Shown: positions 1 to 5,106 of the stretch, piece after piece
Layout: each line of letters begins with the position of its first letter
How positions within the stretch are numbered: position 1 is the first letter of the stretch
Assembly: GCA_029940235.1 (NCBI GenBank)
Contig: JAOZRI010000187.1
Location: 1-5,106 of the forward strand
DNA from: Desulfobacula sp.
GTDB lineage: Bacteria; Desulfobacterota; Desulfobacteria; Desulfobacterales; Desulfobacteraceae
Direction of reading: 5' to 3'
Length of the DNA: 5,106 bases
Notes under the pieces: generated by a model
The model's input: only the letters and a program-made list of their open reading frames with translations
Told to the model about the DNA's origin: nothing
The model's database searches: none
Program-made: the position numbers and the translations under genes

Positions 1-385
1 TATTAAGAATTTTTCTTGTTTTACCTGTGGCATATTCAGCAAGGTAAATTCCAGCCCCGATTCCCATGGGGATTGCCCAGCAAACACTTAAAATAATAAG
101 TAAAAAAGTCCCGACAATGGCAGGGAACAGTCCGTTAAAAACCTGACGTCTGAACAGCAACGCCTCAAGAGGCGGTGTCGTTCCAAAGATAAGTTCAAGG
201 TTGAGAGTTCTCCAGCCTTTTATAATTAAAAATCCAAGCACACTGGCAAAAGCTGCAAGCAAAATAAAAGCACAAATACGGACAAACAGTAACAGATTTT
301 TTTCAATAAACCGCCATGTGGCAGATCTTATTATCCACCACACAACAAAGAATGAAAAAATCAAAGCTGTTAGTTTTTTTTTCAT
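1..385 (-). CDS. pstA: Phosphate ABC transporter permease PstA, N-terminal part (cut by window edge)
   Basis: Inner-membrane permease that pairs with PstC to form the phosphate channel of the PstSCAB importer. The minus-strand frame is open from an ATG at 385 to the left edge, giving 128 residues; the C-terminal half, including the EAA loop that contacts PstB, is missing from the window. Residues 32-57 form a membrane segment ending in IIKGW. A TPP motif (70-72) and the stretch from NGLFPAIVGT through GIGAGIYLAEY (about 84-118) match the conserved PstA pattern, for example the AGIYLAEYG segment of E. coli PstA. It starts 29 bases after pstC and is almost certainly cotranscribed. The region before the ATG shows only a weak ribosome binding site; the frame is open further upstream and GTG codons at 400 and 394 are alternatives. 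Oddities: residues 5-19 form an additional hydrophobic stretch before the usual first membrane helix, and nine A bases follow the ATG. The family call is confident; the exact start is less so. Confidence 0.9.
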   Translation of the reverse strand, partial: MKKKLTALIFSFFVVWWIIRSATWRFIEKNLLLFVRICAFILLAAFASVLGFLIIKGWRTLNLELIFGTTPPLEALLFRRQVFNGLFPAIVGTFLLIILSVCWAIPMGIGAGIYLAEYATGKTRKILN

Positions 386-414
386 ATAAAATACTTTCAC
401 AAGATAGCCGTTTA

Positions 415-1254
415 TTACCTGTTACGGGTAAAATTTGTAATTACTGCAAGTATGGATGAAAAAATATAGAGAAAAATGCCGCATGCAAAAATAGCTTTAA
501 ATTCAGGGCTGCTATAATCTGCAGCAAAAACAAGAGCAATATGGGATGTCAGAGCTCTTACAGAGTCTAATGGAGAACCTGGAACTTGAACAGCGTTACC
601 AGCTATCATCAGGACGATTAGAGTGTCTCCCATGACTCTGCCAAGAGCAAGGGTGATTCCAGTGATAATTCCTGACTTTGAATTGGGCAGGGTAATATAA
701 AGAAATTTTTGGGTCTGTGTACCACCCATTGCCATGATTGCATCACCATATGACTTTGGAACTTGTGCAAAGCTGTCACAAAACAGAAGAATCATGGTTG
801 GGGAGACAAGCAGAGTCAGCATTAATGCTGCTGTCAGTATACACATTCCAGAACCTGCATTAAAGAAATCACGCATTAAAGGAACCAATAAAAAGATACC
901 TACAAATCCATAGATAACCGTGGGAACACCTGTCATCATCTCTACTATTTTGCGAACAAATATGCCTGATTTGTTTTTATCCTCTAAGCTTATAAGAGCA
1001 GCGCAGCCAAGGCTTAAGGGAAAAGCAAACATTATAGTGAGAAGAGAAATCGCAATGCTTCCTGCAACCATGGGGTAAATACCGAATTGATTGTCATCAG
1101 GTGCCCATGGTGTGGTAAGGATGGCAAACAGATGGCCTTCCCAAAAAAGTGGGAGTCCTGGAATCAGCAGGAACCCTATAATAGAAAAAGTTATCAAGCA
1201 ACTTAGGAAGGCTGAAAGAAAAAACAATTTCGCAATGATTTTTTCGTGTTTCAT
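415..1254 (-). CDS. pstC: Phosphate ABC transporter permease PstC
   Basis: Inner-membrane permease partner of PstA in the high-affinity phosphate importer. The 279-residue protein is a little shorter than E. coli PstC (about 319). Hydrophobic segments are visible near residues 8-33, 62-90, 111-128, 136-159, 195-220 and 253-273, consistent with six membrane helices. The binding-protein-dependent permease domain (BPD_transp_1 type) covers about 65-272. Its cytoplasmic EAA loop lies at about 168-190, with AMGGTQ around the conserved glycine and a following TLP; this loop should dock on the ATPase PstB. After it comes GRVMGDT (205-211), the counterpart of RAIGET in other Pst permeases, with Asp in place of the usual Glu, then VLMIAGN, typical of PstC. 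MTGVPTVIYGF (107-117) is also a PstC hallmark. The ATG overlaps the pstS stop codon (TAATG), so translation is probably coupled to pstS. The order S-C-A supports phosphate rather than another anion. Confidence 0.93.
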   Translation of the reverse strand: MKHEKIIAKLFFLSAFLSCLITFSIIGFLLIPGLPLFWEGHLFAILTTPWAPDDNQFGIYPMVAGSIAISLLTIMFAFPLSLGCAALISLEDKNKSGIFVRKIVEMMTGVPTVIYGFVGIFLLVPLMRDFFNAGSGMCILTAALMLTLLVSPTMILLFCDSFAQVPKSYGDAIMAMGGTQTQKFLYITLPNSKSGIITGITLALGRVMGDTLIVLMIAGNAVQVPGSPLDSVRALTSHIALVFAADYSSPEFKAIFACGIFLYIFSSILAVITNFTRNR

Positions 1255-1256
1255 TA
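1252..1256 (-). promoter_or_regulatory. TAATG stop-start overlap coupling pstS and pstC
   Basis: Read on the minus strand, the TAA stop of pstS and the ATG of pstC share one base. No clear Shine-Dalgarno sequence is visible in the 20 bases before the ATG, which are A/T-dominated. Reinitiation by ribosomes finishing pstS is therefore the likely way pstC is translated. The overlap is seen directly; the coupling is inferred. Confidence 0.75.
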
Positions 1257-2090
1257 AAAATATTTTACTGGAACAAATCCTTTTTGAGTCACAATTTTCT
1301 GACCCTCTTCAGTAAAAAGGTAGTCAATAAATTTTTTCACAAGACCTGTGGGTCTTCCTTTTGTATTACTGTATAATCCCCGTGCAATGGGATATCTGCC
1401 GGATTGAACATTGGCAAGGACTGGTTGAATACCGTTAAAAGCAACTGCTGCTATGGAGCTGTCTATATGACCCACTGAGACATAACCAATTGCATAAGGG
1501 TCTTGGGAAACAGCAGCTTTCATGGCACCGTTTGAAACAACAAAATTAGCATTTGCAGCTATTTTGCCTTTTTTAAGTGCTTTTTTCCAGAAAACGGCCC
1601 TGGTGCCGCTTGCATTATCCCGTGTGTAGAGATTGATTCTTTTATTATATCCCCCCACTTTCTGCCAGTTCGTAATATCTCCACGAAAAATTGCAGCAAC
1701 CTGTACCTGACTCAGAGTTCTAACTCTGTTTGCAGGGTTAACAACAATACCAACCCCGTCAACAGCCCATTTAAACATTTTGAGGTTAAACCGGGTAATC
1801 TCTTTTTTAGTTGCCTTTCTGCCGGAATTGCCAATATCCACCAGCCCTTCTCCTGCCTGTTTTATGCCAGCTCCAGAGCCTCCCCCGGCAATGCTTATAT
1901 GAATGTCCGGGTTCTGGGTCATGATGCGTGCAGCAGCTTCTTTCATTACTGGTATATGTGCTGTGCCTCCGGCGATTCTGATAGCTCCTTTTTCATTGTT
2001 AAACATATCCATGGAACCTGCAAAGCTGTTAATACTCAAGGTCAAAATGATTGCCGACACACAGACAATAAATTTTTTTTTTGTTTTCAT
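1254..2090 (-). CDS. pstS: Periplasmic phosphate-binding protein PstS
   Basis: Periplasmic receptor that binds inorganic phosphate and hands it to PstC/PstA. The 278-residue protein starts with a signal peptide: basic MKTKKK, a hydrophobic core (about 7-20) and a likely signal peptidase I site after SFA (residue 24). No lipobox cysteine is present at the cleavage site, so a soluble periplasmic protein is predicted. The mature part is a type-II phosphate-binding fold (PBP_like_2 family). Recognisable ligand loops are GGTAH (41-45), GGGSGAG (69-75), VDIGNSGR (84-91) and RDNASGT (157-163). The last has the same R-x3-SGT spacing as R135, S139, G140, T141 of E. coli PstS. AIGYVSVG (200-207) is another family signature. 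It is the first gene of the leftward operon, overlaps pstC by one base, and sits 251 bases from the divergent LysR gene. Ten A bases fall in codons 3-6. Only a weak Shine-Dalgarno-like GAGA lies before the ATG. Confidence 0.94.
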   Translation of the reverse strand: MKTKKKFIVCVSAIILTLSINSFAGSMDMFNNEKGAIRIAGGTAHIPVMKEAAARIMTQNPDIHISIAGGGSGAGIKQAGEGLVDIGNSGRKATKKEITRFNLKMFKWAVDGVGIVVNPANRVRTLSQVQVAAIFRGDITNWQKVGGYNKRINLYTRDNASGTRAVFWKKALKKGKIAANANFVVSNGAMKAAVSQDPYAIGYVSVGHIDSSIAAVAFNGIQPVLANVQSGRYPIARGLYSNTKGRPTGLVKKFIDYLFTEEGQKIVTQKGFVPVKYF

Positions 2091-2113
2091 ATTAGAGTTC
2101 TCGTTTTTTGTGA

Positions 2114-2143
2114 ATTATAAACTAATAACTATTTTTTTGATAA
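2114..2143 (-). promoter_or_regulatory. Candidate sigma-70-type promoter of the pst operon
   Basis: On the minus strand a perfect TATAAT occurs at 2119-2114, 23 bases before the pstS ATG. TTATCA at 2143-2138 gives a 4-of-6 match to a -35 element with an 18-base spacer. Transcription would start near 2107, leaving a short leader of about 17 bases. The region is strongly AT-rich, so a chance TATAAT is possible; position and spacing make it the best candidate. No convincing PhoB box (paired CTGTCAT-like repeats) was found next to it. Confidence 0.5.
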
Positions 2144-2162
2144 GATATATAAATATTATCAA
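2137..2162. promoter_or_regulatory. Inverted repeat TTGATAA-N12-TTATCAA, operator candidate
   Basis: Two perfect 7-base arms (2137-2143 and 2156-2162) flank a 12-base AT spacer that is itself partly symmetric. The right edge of the candidate pst promoter (its -35 at 2143-2138) lies inside the left arm, so a bound protein would either occlude or contact RNA polymerase. LysR-type regulators recognise partly symmetric AT-rich sites of roughly this size, and one is encoded divergently next door, so it is a plausible but unproven binding protein. The repeat is seen directly; the function is inferred. High local AT content raises the chance of coincidence. Confidence 0.35.
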
Positions 2163-2201
2163 TATTGCAAATTGAAAATATCTATGATAAAAACCTAAGA
2201 C

Positions 2202-2217
2202 ATTGATTAATTGATTG
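2202..2217. repeat. Tandem 8-base repeat ATTGATTA/ATTGATTG
   Basis: Two adjacent 8-base units differ only in the last base. They lie between the AT-rich pst promoter half of the intergenic region and the inverted-repeat segment that starts at 2219. Direct repeats at one helical-turn-like spacing can be activator sites, but here the period is 8 and there is no matching known motif. Recorded as a visible repeat only. Confidence 0.3.
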
Positions 2218-2272
2218 CCGACAGGTTGTTACGGAATGCAATTTATTTTTCCAACGTAGAAATCAGGGCTCG

Positions 2273-2280
2273 AAGAGGAG
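2273..2280 (+). promoter_or_regulatory. Strong Shine-Dalgarno-like AAGAGGAG before a seven-codon ORF
   Basis: The purine run AAGAGGAG ends three bases before an ATG at 2284; counted from GAGG the gap is five bases. It is a better Shine-Dalgarno match than that of the LysR gene itself. Its GAG bases also take part in the alternative GAGC/GCTC hairpins of the surrounding segment, so access could depend on RNA folding. It may equally be an unselected purine run. Confidence 0.3.
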
Positions 2281-2283
2281 CGT

Positions 2284-2307
2284 ATGCTCACAAATTGGCT
2301 TTTATAA
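2284..2307 (+). CDS. Possible seven-residue leader peptide (MLTNWLL)
   Basis: ATG at 2284 reads seven codons to TAA at 2305-2307, encoding MLTNWLL. It is preceded by a good Shine-Dalgarno-like sequence and lies inside the 99-base inverted-repeat segment upstream of the LysR gene. Its stop codon falls in the right arm of the long stem, so a translating ribosome would disturb that stem. This geometry resembles leader-peptide control, but there is no run of a regulatory codon and no attenuator T-run. A chance ORF of this length is quite likely. Treat as a hypothesis. Confidence 0.2.
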   Translation: MLTNWLL

Positions 2308-2324
2308 CAGCCTGTCGAACTTTG

Positions 2325-2330
2325 AAAAGG
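2325..2330 (+). promoter_or_regulatory. Ribosome binding site candidate of the LysR gene
   Basis: AAAAGG ends 11 bases before the ATG at 2342. The spacing is longer than ideal, but this is the only purine-rich match just upstream, and the resulting N-terminus (MEIRKLEVF) is exactly where LysR proteins usually begin. It therefore supports this start codon. Confidence 0.5.
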
Positions 2331-2341
2331 TCTATAAGCCC

Positions 2342-3253
2342 ATGGAAATCAGGAAACTTGAAGTATTTTGCAAGGTTGTGGAGTTGAAAAGTTTTACCCG
2401 GGCAGCTCAAGCTGTTTTTTTAACCCAGCCAACAGTTACCTCGCATATTCGTAATTTAGAACATGAATTGAATCAAAAACTGCTTGATAGACTGGGGCAT
2501 GAAGTGGAGCCTACTCCTGTAGGACGGGTTCTCTACAAATATGCCGACAGGATTCTTAAAATGCAGATGGAGGCTGTGGAGGCTGTAGAGCAATACAGCG
2601 GCAATCTGATTGGCAGAATCATGATTGGCAGCGGCACTATCCCGGGAACTTATATCCTGCCAAAAATGATTGGCAGCTTTAACCGGAACCATCCTGCCAT
2701 CAAGACCACTCTTACTATTAACAGCTCCCGTATAATTGCGGATAAGGTATTGCAAAGAGAGCTTGAACTTGGAGTGATAGGTGCAAGGTGGAAAGAAAAC
2801 AGCCTGCACTGGATAAGTATTTTTACTGATAAACTTGTTTTAACTGTTCATTCGAAACATCCATGGGCACAGCAGAAACAGGAAATTTCTTTAAAAGATA
2901 TTATCACACAACCTTTTATTTTCAGGGAACCGGGTTCAGGAACAAGAAAGGTAATAGCTCAATTTTTAGAATCCAAAGGATATAAAGAAACAGACTTGCA
3001 TGAAGTGGCTGAGATAGGTTCTACTGTGGCAGTCAAAGAGCTTGTCAAATCTGGAGCAGGCATTTCGATTATACCTGAGCGTGCGCTTGTGGATGATATC
3101 AAGAGCGGCAGGCTGGTTGCAGTGCATGTCGAAGGACTTAAATTACAGCGTCCTTTTTATCTTATCCAGCGTAAAAATCGGGAACTTTCTCCTGTTGCAG
3201 GTACTTTTAAGGAGTATCTGCTCACACAGGCAGCAAAGGTTAAAAAAATTTAA
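2342..3253 (+). CDS. LysR-type transcriptional regulator, resembling the selenium-metabolism-associated group
   Basis: DNA-binding regulator of 303 residues, the normal LysR length. The N-terminal winged helix-turn-helix covers about residues 1-60: LEVFCKVVELKSFTRAAQ is helix-turn-helix entry, LTQPTVTSHIRNLE (27-40) the recognition part, then LLDRLG and EPTPVG as in typical members. A linker helix (about 61-87) leads to the effector-binding domain (about 91-295), with SGTIPGTYILP (97-107), GSGTRK (198-203), EIGSTVAVKELVKSGAGISIIP (224-245) as conserved features. From memory the pattern is closest to CysB/CbbR-like LysR proteins that NCBI annotates in anaerobes as associated with selenium metabolism; no selenium gene is in the window, so this is only a lead. 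It is divergent from pstS and converges with the transglycosylase, the stop codons sharing TTAA. Targets could be itself, pst, or unlinked genes; the effector is unknown. Confidence 0.92.
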   Translation: MEIRKLEVFCKVVELKSFTRAAQAVFLTQPTVTSHIRNLEHELNQKLLDRLGHEVEPTPVGRVLYKYADRILKMQMEAVEAVEQYSGNLIGRIMIGSGTIPGTYILPKMIGSFNRNHPAIKTTLTINSSRIIADKVLQRELELGVIGARWKENSLHWISIFTDKLVLTVHSKHPWAQQKQEISLKDIITQPFIFREPGSGTRKVIAQFLESKGYKETDLHEVAEIGSTVAVKELVKSGAGISIIPERALVDDIKSGRLVAVHVEGLKLQRPFYLIQRKNRELSPVAGTFKEYLLTQAAKVKKI

Positions 3254-5106
3254 TCTGTTTTCAGGGCAGCCACAATGGGATATCTGATTATCTGGAGGGG
3301 ATGAAGAGCGTTGAAATCTATCCCGGGATTATATTTTTTCAAAAGCCAGAAAGGAATTTCAAACTTATTTAAACAGACGTTCCAGATATTATCTCCATTT
3401 TTCACTTCATATGTATCAAATCCCTGGATAACAAAGGATTCAAAAAAATCTTCTTCAATCTCTTTGTGATATTCATAGCGATGTTCTTCAAACTTCTGTG
3501 CAGTATTAGTTTTAAGAGGAATTGTAATTTTCTGATCAACACTTATTGATTGTCCATATTTAAAATGATTTAAAATTCTGATTTTTTGAGTTGGTATCTG
3601 CAGCCACTCTGCATAGTGTCCAAGAGTCTCTTCTGTTTCAACTTTAATGACCCCAAAAAGTTTATTATCCTTTGAAAAAGTTTTAATAAGGTTAAGGTTA
3701 GCTGTAACAATATCAGGATTGATAAAAACCTCTTCTTTTACAGGCTTTGCCGGCAATTCTTCAACGGGATTAACTGGTTCTGCAACTTTTTGTTCAGGTT
3801 TTCGTTCAGACTGTTTTTCTATATTTTTTTTAGGTTTATTTCCTGAAATTATTTTTTTTTCTGCCTTTGCAATAATAACTTTATGTTTAACCGGAAGATC
3901 GTGCATAACAGGTATTCTCAAATTTTGCCCAATATAAATTGTTGCCCTGCGACCCAGGTTGTTGGCAAGTATAAGATCATTTAGTTTAACTGAATGAATC
4001 CTGGCAATTGAACCTGCAGTGTCTCCTTTTTGTACCCTGTGGAATCTGCTTGGTCTCTGTTTGTGTTTATATAATGCTGCCAGTTTTTTATTAAAATTTT
4101 GTACAGGTAAATTTGCTGGCAGCCTTAAGTTATAACCCTTTGGAATATATTTCTGACCATTAAAAACAGGCTTTCTCAAGGCAGGGTTAAGGGTTTTTAT
4201 TTCCTGAATTCTTATATTCAACATATCAGATAATTGTTTAATGGAGAGGTATCCTCTGGTTTTGACAACTTGAAATGTAACAGGTTTATAATATGTGATA
4301 CTTCCAAAATATTTTTCAGGATTTTTTGCAACAACTCTTGCAGCCAGAAATTCTGAATAAAAATTTCTTGATGCAAATTTAAATGAACGGCTTTGATAAT
4401 ATTTTACAACTCTTTCATAAGAGCCCTTTGACTTTCTTGCCCGGCGCATGCCAGCAAGGCCATGATTATAGGCTGTGATTGCCATGGGCCACTCTTTTAA
4501 CTGAGTATAATTCTTTTTAAGCAGGCGGGCAGCAGCATTCGTAGAGACATAGGGATCACGCCTTTCATCCACAGCATATCCTATTTTCATATACTGCCTG
4601 CCTGTGGAACGTGTAAACTGCCAGATGCCGGCAGCGCCAAATTTAGAATAAGCTTTAAAATTATAGGAGGATTCAACACAGGGAAGATAGATAAGGTCAA
4701 CGGGAAGGCCGTGGGAGCGAAAAATACGTTTGAACTCATCAATAACTGCGCCTGAACGTTGAAGTCCCTTTTTAAACTCCTCTTTTAATCCTGTCTGACA
4801 CCGTATATTATATGCTGCTTTTTTAAAATCTTTTAATTTTGCATTGGGCGCAAAAAAAGCTGCAACCTTTTTTTCCAGCTTTGAAACAGGCTGTTGATTA
4901 CTGGACAATTTTAATAAAACAGCTCTATATTTTTTGCTCACACGTTTTATAATTCTTCTATTTTTTTTTCTTGCTTTTAATGTGTTTGAATCATTAAGTT
5001 TGATGATTTCATAAATTATTCCAAGATTTCGACTGTCATGGATGACTCCCTGGGATTGAGAAAATTTTGTGAAAATATCCACCCAGAATTCAACATTGGG
5101 CTTAAT
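3250..5106 (-). CDS. mltD: MltD-like membrane-bound lytic murein transglycosylase with LysM repeats (5' end outside window)
   Basis: Cell-wall enzyme that cleaves the MurNAc-GlcNAc bond of peptidoglycan with 1,6-anhydro product formation. The frame is open to the right edge, giving 618 residues counted from there. A GTG at 5082 is inside a conserved-looking stretch (NVEFWVDIFTKF) and is not the start; signal sequence and start lie beyond the window. The SLT domain (about 118-235) shows the catalytic Glu145 in LPCVESSY, then GAAGIWQF (157-164) and AYNHG (212-216), the canonical transglycosylase motifs. LysM-like peptidoglycan-binding repeats follow at about 281-330 (degenerate), 356-399 (HRVQKGDT), 486-530 (degenerate) and 566-611 (YEVKNGDNIW). 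A Lys/Pro/Glu-rich linker (about 400-465) separates the middle repeats and contains A9 and A8 tracts. E. coli MltD (452 residues) has two LysM repeats, so this version is longer. It converges with the LysR gene, overlapping four bases, without a visible terminator. Confidence 0.92.
   Translation of the reverse strand: MKPNVEFWVDIFTKFSQSQGVIHDSRNLGIIYEIIKLNDSNTLKARKKNRRIIKRVSKKYRAVLLKLSSNQQPVSKLEKKVAAFFAPNAKLKDFKKAAYNIRCQTGLKEEFKKGLQRSGAVIDEFKRIFRSHGLPVDLIYLPCVESSYNFKAYSKFGAAGIWQFTRSTGRQYMKIGYAVDERRDPYVSTNAAARLLKKNYTQLKEWPMAITAYNHGLAGMRRARKSKGSYERVVKYYQSRSFKFASRNFYSEFLAARVVAKNPEKYFGSITYYKPVTFQVVKTRGYLSIKQLSDMLNIRIQEIKTLNPALRKPVFNGQKYIPKGYNLRLPANLPVQNFNKKLAALYKHKQRPSRFHRVQKGDTAGSIARIHSVKLNDLILANNLGRRATIYIGQNLRIPVMHDLPVKHKVIIAKAEKKIISGNKPKKNIEKQSERKPEQKVAEPVNPVEELPAKPVKEEVFINPDIVTANLNLIKTFSKDNKLFGVIKVETEETLGHYAEWLQIPTQKIRILNHFKYGQSISVDQKITIPLKTNTAQKFEEHRYEYHKEIEEDFFESFVIQGFDTYEVKNGDNIWNVCLNKFEIPFWLLKKYNPGIDFNALHPLQIIRYPIVAALKTD

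Larger units (their letters stand above)
2219..2317. repeat. 99-base segment bounded by 13-bp inverted arms (structured leader or small repeat element)
   Basis: The arms CGACAGGTTGTTA (2219-2231) and TAACAGCCTGTCG (2305-2317) are inverted copies with one mismatch, which is a G-U pair in RNA. Inside, CAATTT (2239-2244) can pair with AAATTG (2292-2297), and GAGC (2278-2281) can pair with either GCTC at 2268-2271 or GCTC at 2286-2289, giving mutually exclusive hairpins. GTT-ac-GGAA (2228-2236) can also pair with TTCCAAC (2249-2255), competing with the inner part of the long stem. No run of T follows either arm, so it is not an intrinsic terminator. It lies 24 bases before the LysR ATG. It could be a 5' leader RNA of the LysR gene, a small RNA, or a non-autonomous element with terminal inverted repeats. 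No target-site duplication was seen. I do not recognise a known riboswitch class. Confidence 0.5.

Noticed and set aside
201..389. Plus-strand 62-codon frame over the pstA start
   Set aside because: It is the antisense shadow of the PstA N-terminus; the minus-strand frame matches the PstA family.
1899..2175. Plus-strand reading frames of 73 and 90 codons opposite the start of pstS
   Set aside because: They lie antisense to a well-supported pstS with clear ligand motifs, are Cys/Phe-rich by chance, and have no family resemblance.
2214..2231. PhoB box, because CTGTCG occurs on the minus strand
   Set aside because: A Pho box needs two CTGTCAT-like units 11 bases apart; the second unit is absent here and at 2311-2317, and the location is far from the pst -10 element.
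2268..2289. SAH riboswitch, because of the GAGGAGCG core
   Set aside because: The remaining conserved SAH riboswitch positions and pseudoknot strands are missing, and the downstream gene is not in methyl-cycle metabolism.
2219..2317. Intrinsic terminator made by the 13-bp inverted arms
   Set aside because: The loop is 73 bases and no T-run follows the stem on either strand, so it does not have terminator form.
2219..2317. tRNA-like gene (TTCGAGCC on the minus strand resembles a T-loop)
   Set aside because: The bases flanking the TTCGA do not form a T stem, there is no CCA end and no anticodon arm; the resemblance is a short coincidence.
2456..2809. Minus-strand 117-codon frame inside the LysR gene
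   Set aside because: It is antisense to the DNA-binding and effector domains of a clear LysR protein and shows no domain.

Overview
The window is AT-rich chromosomal DNA from a Gram-negative bacterium. No phylogenetic marker gene is present. From memory of protein families, the LysR regulator, the PstSCA proteins and the multi-LysM transglycosylase look most like those of Desulfobacterota (Desulfobacterales-type sulfate reducers and relatives). That assignment is inference and needs a homology search. No tRNA, rRNA, CRISPR array or transposase gene was seen.

Layout from left to right: the 5' part of pstA (1-385, minus, cut by the left edge), pstC (415-1254, minus) and pstS (1254-2090, minus) form the start of a phosphate-uptake operon transcribed leftwards. 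pstS and pstC overlap by one base (TAATG), and pstA follows pstC after 29 bases. A 251-base divergent intergenic region (2091-2341) follows. Its left half is very AT-rich and holds a probable pstS promoter overlapped by a 7-bp inverted repeat. Its right half holds a 99-base segment bounded by 13-bp near-perfect inverted arms, with alternative internal hairpins and a seven-codon ORF behind a strong purine-rich Shine-Dalgarno sequence. A LysR-type regulator (2342-3253, plus) is read rightwards. It converges on a large MltD-like lytic transglycosylase with four LysM-like repeats (3250-5106, minus). The two stop codons share the palindrome TTAA, and the transglycosylase reading frame stays open to the right edge, so its N-terminus lies outside the window.

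PstS would capture phosphate in the periplasm and deliver it to the PstC/PstA membrane channel. The ATPase PstB and the regulator PhoU are expected further left, outside the window. The divergent LysR protein may control pst, itself, or distant genes; its family resembles LysR regulators annotated as associated with selenium metabolism. The transglycosylase is a cell-wall enzyme with no evident link to phosphate uptake.

The coding part is ordinary. The part most worth a second look is the divergent intergenic region: the 99-base inverted-repeat segment (RNA leader or small repeat element) and the operator-like inverted repeat over the pstS promoter.
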